Under the pieces are notes generated by a model. The model was given only the letters and a program-made list of their open reading frames with translations. It was not told the DNA's origin and did not search any database. Of a DNA stretch of 64,000 nucleotides, positions 45,006 through 56,228 are shown piece by piece. Position 1 is the stretch's first letter, and each line of letters begins with the position of its first letter. The position numbers were made by a program, and so were the translations under genes. The stretch comes from Porpolomopsis calyptriformis (lineage: Eukaryota > Basidiomycota > Agaricomycetes > Agaricales > Hygrophoraceae): the NCBI GenBank assembly GCA_951640195.1, contig OX621168.1:1240001-1304000 (forward strand), written 5' to 3'.

Positions 45006-48000
45006 TCAACCACCCTTGGCAAGGATTTTCTTTAGTTCAGCGTTCTGCTTCTCCAAGGCCTCTACCTTGGACTCAGCGGCCAACATCTTATCAAAGAGAT
45101 AAGCTGCCCTCGCTGAAGAACCTGTTCTACCTCCCCACCAATGCGATGAATCGGTTCCAATTTCTCTGAGCGTCGTCAGTTCCTGCTCACAAGACTTGAT
45201 GGTGCTTTCGGCGCTGGCTATCATCTTTTCATTGAGAGCCATGTCTTGCGAAGCTCGGAAAATAGGATCTGTTACAGGCCCAGGAAATGTCAGATCGTAG
45301 AATCAGAAACAGAATGAGAATGTCGGACCATCCACCAGCCGCTCGAATGCGTATTTATAGACGGGTTTGCCAGGTCGTATCATAGAAGGGCGTCCTAAAG
45401 CTACAGATTAGGAGAGTAACGTCATTGAAACCGCCCAAACCCACCGTTATTGGTTACGATCGAGATGAGTTCTGCGTGATCCATGCTGCGAAGAGGAGAT
45501 TCGTCACCCTCGAAAGGGAACTCGCCGAGAAGATCGTAGTAGGGTATCTGAATGTCCGAATTCATCAAGGTTAGGAAAAAGATATCCCTGAATTGTCCCA
45601 CCTCCCCTTGCTTAGACAGTTTTTTTAAAACTGCCCATGCTTGTTGCCTTGTCCATGGCAGGTTATTGGAATCTTCGATATCGTCGCCAAAAGCGTTCTT
45701 TCGAAGTTCGCTCACGCATCTATTAATAATATCTTCGACGGCCTCCTGCACTTGCTGTCCACCTCGAACTTTGTGAATGAGCTAGACAACAGCGAAACAA
45801 ATCAATAGGGTATGTACCCAGGAATTGTAGTATACTTACGCTGTCTAAGTCACTTTCCCTGCCACCTAACCTCTCGACGTACTCAATCTGCTCCTTTGTA
45901 TACTCAAGTTCCAATCCAGAATCTCGCAGCTTTTGTTTCACGAATAACAATGCACTGGTGGAATCAGCGTCATAAAGAGCTACAAAATTGATAGGTCTTG
46001 AGGGCAGAGCTAAGATGCGCGGATTGTCAACTTCAGGCAGTAAAAGGAAGATATGAGTACCTCTTGCGATACGTTTGGCATTTTCACGGTTGTCGCTGAG
46101 AACAACGACATACGCGATCTGTTGAGGAGTTCCTTATTAGAAAACGACACCAAAAAGATACACGTGCTTCCCTTATTCTCGGCAATGGTCGCCGTCCATT
46201 GTGCCAACACGCCTAACAATTCCTGCTGGCGATGTGATGGCGATGTCCCACTTTTTGCAGCGTAGTTCTTGATGACGACGATAGGCAGCGAATCAATAGT
46301 TTGGATGTCTTCCTCATTTCTTTGCATTCTTCCCGCCTCTCTAACCTTTTCCTCCTGCTCGTGAACACCTTCTGCGTCGCCGGCATCTTCTGCCTCCATA
46401 TCGGCCTCGGTCATTCTCTCGTCTCCGACTCCCAACTCACTCATGACACCATTGCCAGCCACGCAATCCAATCTCCCGTCATGCCATGTACCTCTGCGTA
46501 TTTGTTCTCGGCGCCAAGCTCTGGCTTCCTCCCGTTCCTCTATTCTACGTTTCCTCTCAAGTTGGCGTTTCAATGATGATCGATGCGAAGAACTGACGCC
46601 CTTTAGTCCCGTAGTGACAACCTCGAGAATTTTCTGGAGCTGCTCCGGTAGGGAGCTACTCAGGCCGGCTGTGAGAATGTTCATCTGACATAACATGACA
46701 GAAGCTCAAATTTGGGTCACCTTTTTGCCCAATCAACCCTACACTTGCAAGATCGATCATATTATTGAAGGAGTTCAGGAAGGAGAAGACAGGCCAATAT
46801 CCCGTCTGGGTAGCCAAGCCAGCTACTAATTGCGTATCCGAGGCAGCAGTATGCAGTTCTTGACAGTCGATAATGAGCGCTTGACTTAGCACCCCAAATT
46901 AGCTAAGAAACAAACTGGAAGAAATGCGTTGAATATACCGGTTGCCCTCTTTCAGCAGATTCTCAAGCATGCGAGATTTGCCGCTGCCTTGTGGACCGTA
47001 CATAAAAGTAACGGTAGCTGCGAAAGGAAGATCTTCAGTTGGATCTCCGCGTTATTATGGAGCAAATTAGACGATACTTGGGATATCCGAGAGATAACTT
47101 CTCAAAGCGGCTCCAGCCTCTTTCCGTTCTTTCCAAACGTCCTCCACTACACGACGGTTAGTTTCAGTTGACGTCTCGCTCGTTGAAAATCGACCAAAAG
47201 TATTAGCGTGCATCCACTTATATATCGCAGATTCTGAATGCCAGCACGATATCAAGCCATGGTCACTGTCACGGTTACGATAGAAATGCACGGACCACGG
47301 TAATCGAACCATTCAGATATCTTGCCTTGAACCATCGATGCCCGAATGGGATCAAATATCTGTCAGTCACCCGGTTAGTGATAAGTTGATAAAGGGAGGG
47401 GAGAATATGGCGACCGTATAAGTTAGAGTACCAAGTAGAAATGCGAGAACTGGAAGAACGATCCTTGGATGCGAAGAAAGCCAGTCCCTGATAGCATGCG
47501 CCTCCATAGGTTGTTGATAGGTTGTACGTAGTGATGTCGCCATCCGATCGCTTGTGAATATATCCATGCCGTGGGTGACGTTGTGTGCGATGGCAGCAGA
47601 CCGGAGTTGGTGAAACACGATAATGGACGAGCGAAGACTGCTGCCAGGAACCGGAGCAGGAGAGCTGATATCCTTAATTCGACCGTAAGGCTGGAGAACA
47701 GTTGTGCATGAATGCAACTGAAGAATGAAGTGATACGGTGGCTTACTCTGAATGTGTGATATAATGATTCTTCATCCACTTGCGACCCTTCAAAGATAGC
47801 TTTGAGCATAGGTAAAGCAAAGCGATTCATGTCCTAGCATCTCAAGTTCACAAAGGCCACCAGGTTAGGCCGGGACTGTGTTACTCACTTCCCGCCATGG
47901 ACGACCTTTCACGAGCCATACGCTTCCACGCGGTAATCCAAACCACGACGGCAAGCCACCCTGTTGCTGAGCATACTGACGCAAATCGTTCTCGATGGCG

Positions 48001-48488
48001 GTAAGTGCCAACTCTCGGTCACTGGCGTTGTACTTGAATTTCACAAAAACACCACCATCCTTGTAATGAGGTTCAAGCGACAAGATTTCAAAACTGTGGG
48101 TGTTGATTGTTGATAAATGTGCCTTAAGTCTGGCGAGTAGACCCTCTTCGCGGAAAAAGCCAACATAACTGCGAAGACTAACACAACCGCGATCACAAGT
48201 GTGGCGAATCGACTCATATGAAGCAAGACACGCACTCCAATCTACCGAGTTGAATGGGGAAAACAGAATCCACGAAAAGCCACCCTTCCTGACATTAAAT
48301 GAGCATGGCAGGGGTGATAGGAATTCTGCACCCACTACGGTACCCACCTTGTCGTTCCGATCTACCGCTACTTCAGAAGAAACGTTCGAAATTTTCCGAG
48401 AACGGAGAATGGAGTGAGTCCTGTTGAATGCATTGATATTTTGGGCCACAAGGCAGGACACTCGATGACGGCCGGATACAAAGCTCAT
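45006..48488 (-). CDS. YME2: Mitochondrial escape protein 2 (Yme2), inner-membrane AAA protein
   Basis: Inner mitochondrial membrane protein that affects mtDNA nucleoids and escape. ATG 48488. N-terminal presequence-like segment; RRM-like region (AHLSTINTHSFEILSLEPHY); FVKFKYNASDRELALTAI; a transmembrane stretch near 47440 (IVLPVLAFLLGTLTYTVAIF). The RNA12/AAA domain starts VWKERKEAGAALRSYLSDIP with a Walker A loop FMYGPQGSGKSRM near 47000, then ALIIDCQELHTAASD. An acidic, charged insert (EADMEAEDAGDAEG) sits near 46400. C-terminal helices include PWTRQQAWAVLKKLSKQGEV and a coiled-coil end KNAELKKILAKGG. About eight introns. Divergent from the nucleoporin gene, 115 bp between ATGs. Confidence 0.85.
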
Positions 48489-48603
48489 ACGGACTTACAT
48501 CCGATAGCCGTGACAGCAAAAATGTGACGAAACACAGTTTTGTGTGACAGGGGTCCGCAAGCAAAACACCCACCTCTTGGTCACCACGTTCAACAGTGAT
48601 TCG

Positions 48604-51600
48604 ATGTCGTTCTTAGGTCCTCATAATGTTCAGGAGGAGAAGACGCAGCATCACGGCCTACCTATCGCTCGTTCCAGATCCTTCCTCGGCGTTATAAAAG
48701 ATCTTGTTACAGCACCGTTGACTTGGTTTGCTGATAGTGAAGGTTATGACTCAGAGGAGATTAGTGGCAAAAGGAGACGTCCTGTTCAGTCAAATTCCCA
48801 GGATGCTTCCCAGGGAAATCCTTCGAGGAACAAAAGGCCCAGGCTCAATAATCCCGGCAGCCACACTCGATCAGGTTATCTCGATCCACCGGTGCAACTT
48901 TTTCAACCATCTGGTGCTTCTCATTCTTCACATCCTCTGCCTTTCTTTCCTCCCCATTCATCCCGCCGTTCATCGTCTGTCTTTACCCCAACTACTACAA
49001 TACAGCGATCCCATCGTAATCGACACTCTGCCTCTCCAATTATGAACCCTCCACCATTTGGCATATCTCGTGCACTATCAAGGGAATCCCCAAACCCTCT
49101 GGATCTCTCTGGAGATGTCACAATGTACCCCGTCTCGCGCGAGGCGTCAATGAATTCGACCGTCTCTCAAGACTCCATCCCTGTCCGTCGTGAGACCTCT
49201 TTGCCAGTCACTGGCACACCGTTTCGCATGCGCACTTCACTTACGCCACAGCCCTCCGGCTCTAATTTTGGCCCGAAGATTAAACCTCGCGAACGTGACC
49301 CGTCTGAGCCTCCACCTCTAGCTTCTCTAATGTCGAATCCGATATTTGTCAAAGCACCACCTGAGACACAACAACCGAGATCTACGTTGCCGCAACCCAT
49401 TGTTACTCTTGGGTCCATTGCTGAATCTCAACGCAGTGTGCGTAATGTCTCCGTTCCTCCTTCTTTTCAGGCTGAATTTTCGTCACAAATCAGCTTCATG
49501 TTCGGCAGCACAGCTCGTTGTTTGGATCAAGCTCAGGATCTACATCTCATATCGCCAACAGTGAGTATATAAATGTTTTCTTGAGCGTACACTGAGATTT
49601 CTCAGGCTATCGCCCCATCAATGCTGCCGAGAAAGTGCTCCATGAATTAGACGTATACAAGACACCTCTCTTGCCGACACGCCTGCAAACTGCCTCAGCC
49701 CTACCTGACATGTTTAAGCCGAAGAAGTCGCACTCCCTTGTCACAATGGCTGAAAGGGACGATAGGTCCCGGCTTGGTGTATCTGGGAAGAAAATGACCA
49801 AAGGCAAGGAAGAGGTAAACGCAACAAAGCCATATGCTGGGGAAGGAGCTATAAAGAGGTTGTTGTCCCGTCAGATGATGGATGAAGGACAAGAAGAGAA
49901 GGAGAAAAATAAACTCGACTCTGTACTCATGGAAGGAGAATCTTCCGGAGATCGGCAGCCAGGGCATATCATAAGAACATCCCTGAGGGGTGCTCAAGTT
50001 GAATCAAACAGCCAACTAGGCGAAGAGGATGGACCGATGCTACCTCCCATTCCTCCACCAATACTCGAACCACAATCTAGTAGAATCCCCGGCCCTGAAC
50101 GATCTTCCCTGCGAGTTGGCCGCACTAAAACGTCGCGTAATCACATTGTACGTCCGGTGGCTAGACCCTTAAACCGGTTTTCTGCTACGTTCGACGACGA
50201 CGACGACCAAATGTCAGAGGATAGCGGAAAGAGCAAGGATATTCTCCTACCAGAGGAGAAGATCCCTGTTATTGATGCTTCGAATGACTTTAGTTTCGCG
50301 AACGAGGTGCGTTTCCTGTGTTCCCAAGTAATTCAAATAATTATTGAGGCGTATCACGATGTAGATGACCCAGATCCAACATGATTTGAGTAATGCGAAG
50401 GAACCACCCATGACCTCCCTGCCATTTTCACTTGCTAAACCGAGTGCCACAAATGATACACCAATTCCGCCGTTGTCATCCGTGAAGGAAACTGAGCAAT
50501 ATGCAATTACTACCCACCCAGAGCCACCCAATGAACGCACAACTTCACAATCCATAAGTGTCGCGACATCTCTTTCCTCCACCCCTCCGCCGGCACCACC
50601 AATCTCAATATCCAAACCAACGTCGGAATCCAGAAACTTTGGTGCTTCGGAGAATGCGTCCACTAGCAATACAACGCCAAAAGACTCCATTCCAAATTTC
50701 TTCGCGACCTCTTCAGTGTTCACTAAGCCCAGCGTATCGGTTGCTCTGTCGAGTTTTGGCGGTTCAACCTCACCCGCTCCTATCAAGGATACAGAAAATC
50801 CTCTCTGGGATGGGGGGAAGGAATTGGAGACTATCAGAGCGGCTCACCCTGTATCTCAACCCCCGATTCCCTTATCTTTGGAACCCAAGCCGTCGACATT
50901 TGGAACATTTGAGAAGCCACCCCCTCCCCTCCCCGGTCCTGTTGACAATGCATTCGGTGCTCCTCCTACTCCTGGTTCTTCTCCCGCCTTATTCAGTACT
51001 TCAGGCAGGTCTACCCTAGGTAATGAGGGCAATTCCGCAATTTCGCTATCTGGCGCACCTTTAATGCCAATCGAGCCCGCTGCGTCTCCACTCTCCTTAG
51101 GTGCCCCTCCCAACCCCGCGGAAACACCGGCAGCGAGTCAACCCCTCCTCGCTTTCGGCACCCCTAGAGGCGGGCCTACAGAGGAATCTGAGGGTAATCC
51201 CTCTCTCAAGCTCTCCACAGATGTATCAATCCCACCATCCATCTTTGGAGGTTCCTCCGTGACTGCTTCACAATTCAAACCTCCAGAAAATGAAACCAAA
51301 ACTATTTCCAATCCTTCGAAGTTATTTGGTTCATTGGTGTCTCCAGCTCCCGCTACGTCACTCATTGATCAACAGCCGAAACTTACATCCGGAACAAGTT
51401 TTCTGTTTGGCCAGCCAGCAAATGTAACCCAGGTTGAACCGACGTCGTCGCCTAGCCCATTCTCCTATGGGGCTGCACCGAGCACACCCCCTGCGGGAAC
51501 AGATAAAAAGCCTGTGTTCAGCTTCAATTCCTCTGCCTCGTCTGCGTTGACACCAGGATTTCCATCCAGTGCTCCAGCTGGGAGCAGCAGCGTTAGCGAC

Positions 51601-52407
51601 GTTTCAAGTAAACCATTTATATTTGGTGCAACAAATGTTCCGCCTGATAGAGCTCTTACACCTCCTAAAAATGAAGATCAGGAGTTCCGCATGGACGAGA
51701 GTCCGACGAGGGATATGCAGTTGAATGGAAACGGGAAACAGGTTGCAGAATCAAGACCTTCGCTTTTTTCGTTTACCACTCCTCCGACAAGTGTGCCATT
51801 CAACCAAACTGCTTCCTCGCCATTCCCTATCAATGCAGGGAGCGCCAACATCTTCACAACAAAAACCGAAAATAAAACTGAGCAGAAGCCGGCTGCAATC
51901 TTCGGTGGATTTGGCCAGAACCAAACCACGACTCCTTTTGGACAAAAGGCTGCGGAAAGTGAACAGCCGAAGAACAATAGCAGCGCATTTTCTTTCCAAG
52001 CCACACCTACGACTTCTACTGCGAGGCCTTTCACATTTGGGGCACCAGCGACCAATAACCTGTTCAGTCAGACTGCTCCACAAAGTGGTTCTGCGCCTAA
52101 TAGTCCGTCTCCGTTTAGTCAACCCTCAACTTTCTCTTTTACTGCCCCTGCCTCTGCTCCTTCCTTTACATTCGGTTCCAGCCAACCTGCCTCGCCCGCG
52201 GCGGCAGGCAGCCCAAACCTCCCACCGGGTTCGCCCGGGGTGTTCACCTTCGGGGCCTCTCCCACAACGCAGTCTGCGTCCCCGTTCGGAGTTCCTGTTC
52301 CAGCGCCACCTCCAACTGGAACTCTTTTCACTATTGGAGCCGCCCCCCCTCCTCCTCCTGGGGGAAGGCCGATCAAGAGATTTCCTACTCGAAGAACCAA
52401 GCGCTGA
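48604..52407 (+). CDS. FG-repeat nucleoporin, Nup1/Nup60-like
   Basis: Nuclear-basket type nucleoporin. ATG 48604 (MSFLGPHNVQEEK). Near the N-terminus RSFLGVIKDLVTAPLTWFAD looks like the amphipathic helix that anchors Nup1/Nup60 in the inner nuclear membrane; basic patches GKRRRP and RNKRPRL follow (import signals). Introns 49562-49605 and 50308-50364 join NAAEKVLHELDVYKTPLLPT and MTQIQHDLSNAKEPP in frame. The rest is low-complexity with FG/FxFG motifs (FIFGAT, FTFGAP, FTFGSS, FTFGAS) that bind importins. The C-terminus is basic (RPIKRFPTRRTKR). Confidence 0.82.
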
Positions 52408-53386
52408 TCTTGGAAATTTCGTTTTTCCCTTACATGTCTGGTCTCTTCATCAGCTCCAATTTTTCTTTTTTGTCTTTTGCCTCTCATCCAATCTTGCCCG
52501 ACGTATCGGGCTTGCGTCTTCATTTATCTCTTTGACTCCTCTGATTCTCCGAATTTGATATGTTCCATCTACAAGGCTGTATCGCATAGGACATTCCATT
52601 CAGGCTCAAGGCCAACATCATCTACATAGCACCAGGCTCAAGGCCCACCCATTTCATACATACATACCAGGTTACTTGCAATTTATCTATGTTTTGTGAT
52701 CTTGCCCCATCCTATCAATTTCTGATTTTTGGCGCAACATGGATTATATTCCTATTCCCGCTACCGAATGGTAGAGGGAGCACTCGGGTACCAATTTTCG
52801 CAGTAGATTCTACGATCTGTATTAAATCACCCGTTTTGAACCATAGCTTTGATTATTTTCACAACACATGGCTATTTAGATGAAATCCGTGGACTAGAAC
52901 AGTTAGTTACCACCTGTTGTCTGCAAGGACTGTGCGACCTCCATCCCAGAATTCCCTGCCCAGAAAGATCAAGTTAATTTCCTCCAGACCATCCGTGCAT
53001 CCTTGCTAAACCAGAGGTTGCGCAAGTTGTTAAAGAAACAAAATGTTCAGGATAGGTCTCTTGTTGGACTGGTCGGTTGGCCAAAACTGGGTTACTTGGA
53101 TGGGAATGCTCTGTTCGCTGCTGGCATTTGCATCTCCGACTTTCTCACTCATATTCTGCACTCTCTCTCACTCGGAAGTGCCACCTGCGGTGGCCAGAAC
53201 CCTTGCTTGCTTTCGCACATCTAAAGACAGACGTGTGTATATTTTTCAAGTAAAAACATACGGACAACATGATTAATGGCTAGTGGTAATGTGGTTAGAT
53301 AGATGTGTGGTACGAGACAAAGCATAGCAGCTGAGGTTACACAAGTCAAGTCATGAAAATAAAATAAAAACCAATGAATGCATACC
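52408..53386. other. spacer with one unassigned ORF fragment (52908-53224)
   Basis: 3' region of the nucleoporin gene with a CATA microsatellite near 52665. On the plus strand about 52908-53224 is open and reads VVCKDCATSIPEFPAQKDQV then LLNQRLRKLLKKQN; it has a Cys pair but no visible start and no family I know. It may belong to the left part of the Helitron. The Helitron's left end was not located. Confidence 0.35.
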
Positions 53387-53742
53387 TTAGGTACGCCTTT
53401 TCTTGGGGCTCAGTGACATGGGATCAAAAGCAGGAATTTTCCGTTTGCGCGGTGTGGTGAGGATAGGGATGGGAGCTTGCAGAACCCTCAATGAGTAAAG
53501 GTTAGCAGTGTACTGATCTGCACTCTCCTGGCCAGGTTTGGCACCAATAGACCAATGCGTAAGAACAAAATGAACTTCAACAATTGCTCCTTGCAGCTAG
53601 CTGCGATAGAAACGAGGGTCGATAAGGTCACCCTTGATGTCATAAGCTGGCACAGGGACCACTCGATGAGTCATTACCAAGGACTCAAGTGCGTCTTTGG
53701 CTACATCATTATTCCCACAATACCAGTTTGACGTAGTGTATT

Positions 53743-54153
53743 TGTTATAAACCGGTTGTTCGGAACGCGTTTTACTTCGGGTGTTCTGTCCCAAGAGATA
53801 TAAGAGATGGTTCCAAGTCCTTGTTATGAGTAGGCTAACGAGGAATCAGACTTAAGGTCTGATACGTACAGAAGTACTCTTTATATACTGACTACTTATC
53901 TGTATGAGTCAGTGTGACATGACATGAGGTAGAGATAAGGATGAGTCATCGTGATTGATGACGAATCATAAAGGGGTTGAAACATAACGGAAATGAAGTG
54001 TATCCACATATGGGTAAAGTAGTGGGGAATCCCTAGGGAATCCCGGAGAAAGGTAATGGGGAATCCCGATAACAAATGGGGGGAATCCCAAGATAAGAGA
54101 TAGGTTTGCATACGATAAGATAAGGAAAAAGAAGGAAAATTACGACCGTGACA
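53743..54153 (-). repeat. solo LTR 1 with target duplication GTATT
   Basis: 411 bp, minus orientation (TGTCACGG...TTTATAACA read leftward). GTATT at 53738-53742 and 54154-54158. Four GGGATTCCCC-like motifs. Confidence 0.9.
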
Positions 54154-54194
54154 GTATTCATCTCGAGAATGTGAGTGGATAAACAAAGCGGTGG

Positions 54195-54593
54195 TGTCAC
54201 GGTCGTAATTTTCCTTCTTTTTCTTTATCTTATTGTATGCAAACCTATCTCTTATCTTGGGATTCCCCCATTTGTTATCGGGATTCCCCATTACCTTCCC
54301 TCGGGATTCCCCACTACTTTATCCATATGCGGACACACTTCATTTCCGTTATGTTTCAACCCCTTTATGATTCGTCATCGATCACGATGACTCATCCCTA
54401 TCTCTACCTCATGTTATGCCGCACTGACTCACACAGATAAGTAGTCAGTATATAAAGAGTACTTCTGTATGTATCAGACCTTAAGTCTGATTCCTCGTTA
54501 GCCTACTCATAACAAGGACTTGGAACCATCTCTTATATCTCTTGGGACAGAACACCCGAAGTAAAATGCATTCTGAACAACCGGTTTATAACA
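54195..54593 (+). repeat. 5' LTR of element C
   Basis: 399 bp, TGTCACGG...TTTATAACA; promoter CAGTATATAAAG near 54447. Three GGGATTCCC(C) motifs; the 3' LTR has four. Differs from the 3' LTR by eight CpG transitions and one 11-bp indel. Confidence 0.9.
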
Positions 54594-55035
54594 AGAATCA
54601 GACTTCCTTCTGGTTCTCTCCCACCTGCTTATCCAAACATCCCTATCACTGTGATCATCGACATCACCTCTTTGCCCCTTACCCACTTCCATCCTGGCTT
54701 CTACCGACAACTCGGACGTTGAAGAACATTACGAAGACCCTCTCTCAAGATCGACTTTCTCGGCTACAATTCGAGATCAAGAACCATCCTTTTCTTCAGC
54801 CCTTGAAGAAACGATAGCCGCTCCTACCCCTGCTCCTACCTCTCTAGGACCACAGACTCGATCGAGAACAAGAGGACTCTTCTCTTCGTCTTCAGCCCCA
54901 GCAACGAGACCAGTTCATCAACGAACTGCTACCCCACCAGGATGATATGGTTCCCTCTATTCCCAACTTTCCTCTGCGACACCTACACCAACACCAACAG
55001 CTCCAGCAACTCCACAACAACCGACATCTACCAAT
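54594..55035 (+). other. leader of element C
   Basis: Begins AGAATCAGACTT, conserved in element B after its LTR. The gag frame is open upstream of the gag ATG for a stretch (DNSDVEEHYEDPLSR) with a TGA at 54943, so an upstream extension of gag is possible. I could not identify a tRNA-complementary primer site. Confidence 0.4.
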
Positions 55036-56196
55036 ATGTCAGGAACGTCCACTAACGCCCCCACCAACCCCCCTACCATTGATATTGCGACCTTGGTGGC
55101 CACTGTTCGCCAACTCGAACAAACCATCACCCAACAACAACAGCTGATTACTCAACTCCAACAACAACAGCTTCCTTTACCTCAACAACCTCCTCAACCA
55201 CAACAACAACCTCCTTTACCTCAACAACCTGCTCCCCCCTCTATCAAGATCGCCAAACCCGATGAATATGATGGGTCTGCGGCCAAGTGCCTTAACTTCA
55301 TCCAAGCTTGTCATCTAGTCCTTGACGACAGCCAATGGTCTGACAGACAGAAAATTACCTATGTCTTGTTGTTCATGAAGATTGGTGTCGCCCAATCATG
55401 GGCCCGACAGCAGACCCAGGAATTTAAACGTGTCCAATGGGTTGGAGCCGATTATGAGGATTTCATGGAAGAGCTCAAGGAATGTTTTGGAGACGTTGAT
55501 GCGAGAGCGACAGCGCAGGTCAAAATTCAAAAGGTAACCCAAGGACTTTCTACTGTGGACAATTATAACGTACGATTCGGAGCTCTCGCGGACGAAACTG
55601 GATTCAACGACGACGCCCTCAAAGTTTTCTACCGGAACGGCCTCAACCCCGGAATACTCGAAAAGATCTATGCCCTTGATCCCATCCCCGCCACCCTTAA
55701 CGCTTGGAAGCGAAAAGCTTCCATCTTCGATCGACAACGTCTCGAACTTGCACTTGAGCATTGTGCCCCTCCCCGGAGTAACTACTACGCTCCCAGGGAG
55801 ACCGTGGCTCGAACGATGACCCGAACTCCCTCCTCTGCTCCTGTCAAACAGGAGACAACTTCCTCACTATCAATATCGCAAGTTCCGTGAGGCAACTGCT
55901 ATCGCTGTGGAGAACCAGGTCATTGGGCGAACAAGTGTCCAAATTCCCCTCTCGCCTCTTCTTCGACAGCGCGCCCATCGAGTAGTGCCCCTGCCGGACA
56001 ACAGTGAGGAAGACCAACCACAGGGCGAGGTCGAGGACGAAATATTTGAGGAATCGAGACAGAATGAGTTGACGAGGTGGTTTCCCTGACTGCTGCGGAG
56101 GAAACTATTCGAGTGGTGGACAACTGCGGGATCGATCGCTGGCTGAAGGAGGAAAAAGCTCAGCTCGTCAAGGAACTGAAAGAACAGGGTTTTTAA
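55036..56196 (+). pseudogene. element C gag with RG-rich tail and zinc knuckle
   Basis: ATG 55036 (MSGTSTNAPTNPPTIDIATL), equivalent to the gag ATG of element B. Gln/Pro-rich linker, then the capsid fold IAKPDEYDGSAAKCLNFIQA to ALDPIPATLNAWKRKASIFD. Zinc knuckle CYRCGEPGHWANKC is intact near 55900. Four in-frame TGA codons (55888, 56005, 56047, 56065) lie in the RG-rich tail (GRPTTGRGRGRN). The frame ends with TAA at 56194-56196 directly on the slippery heptamer. Confidence 0.85.
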
Positions 56197-56228
56197 AGAG
56201 TCCGAACGCTTCGCCTACCGTTACGGAC
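56187..56228 (+). promoter_or_regulatory. candidate -1 ribosomal frameshift site between gag and pol
   Basis: GGGTTTT at 56187-56193 in the correct zero-frame phase (G GGT TTT), immediately followed by the gag stop TAA. After a 6-nt spacer a stem can form: GTCCG-AACG (56200-56208) with CGTT-A-CGGAC (56219-56228), nine pairs and one bulged A. The -1 frame is pol and is open from 56193. Element B keeps the heptamer and a 5-bp remnant of the stem (GGTTC/GGACC). Confidence 0.7.

Noticed and set aside
52908..53224. ORF with a CxxC pair as a zinc-finger gene
   Set aside because: No start codon, no recognised family and no second metal ligand pair; kept only as an unassigned fragment.
54237..54440. 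A roughly 67-codon ORF found in every LTR copy (near 54237, 60738, 61580, 53896)
   Set aside because: It recurs only because the LTR sequence recurs; it varies in length with the GGGATTCCCC indel and shows no protein-like conservation.
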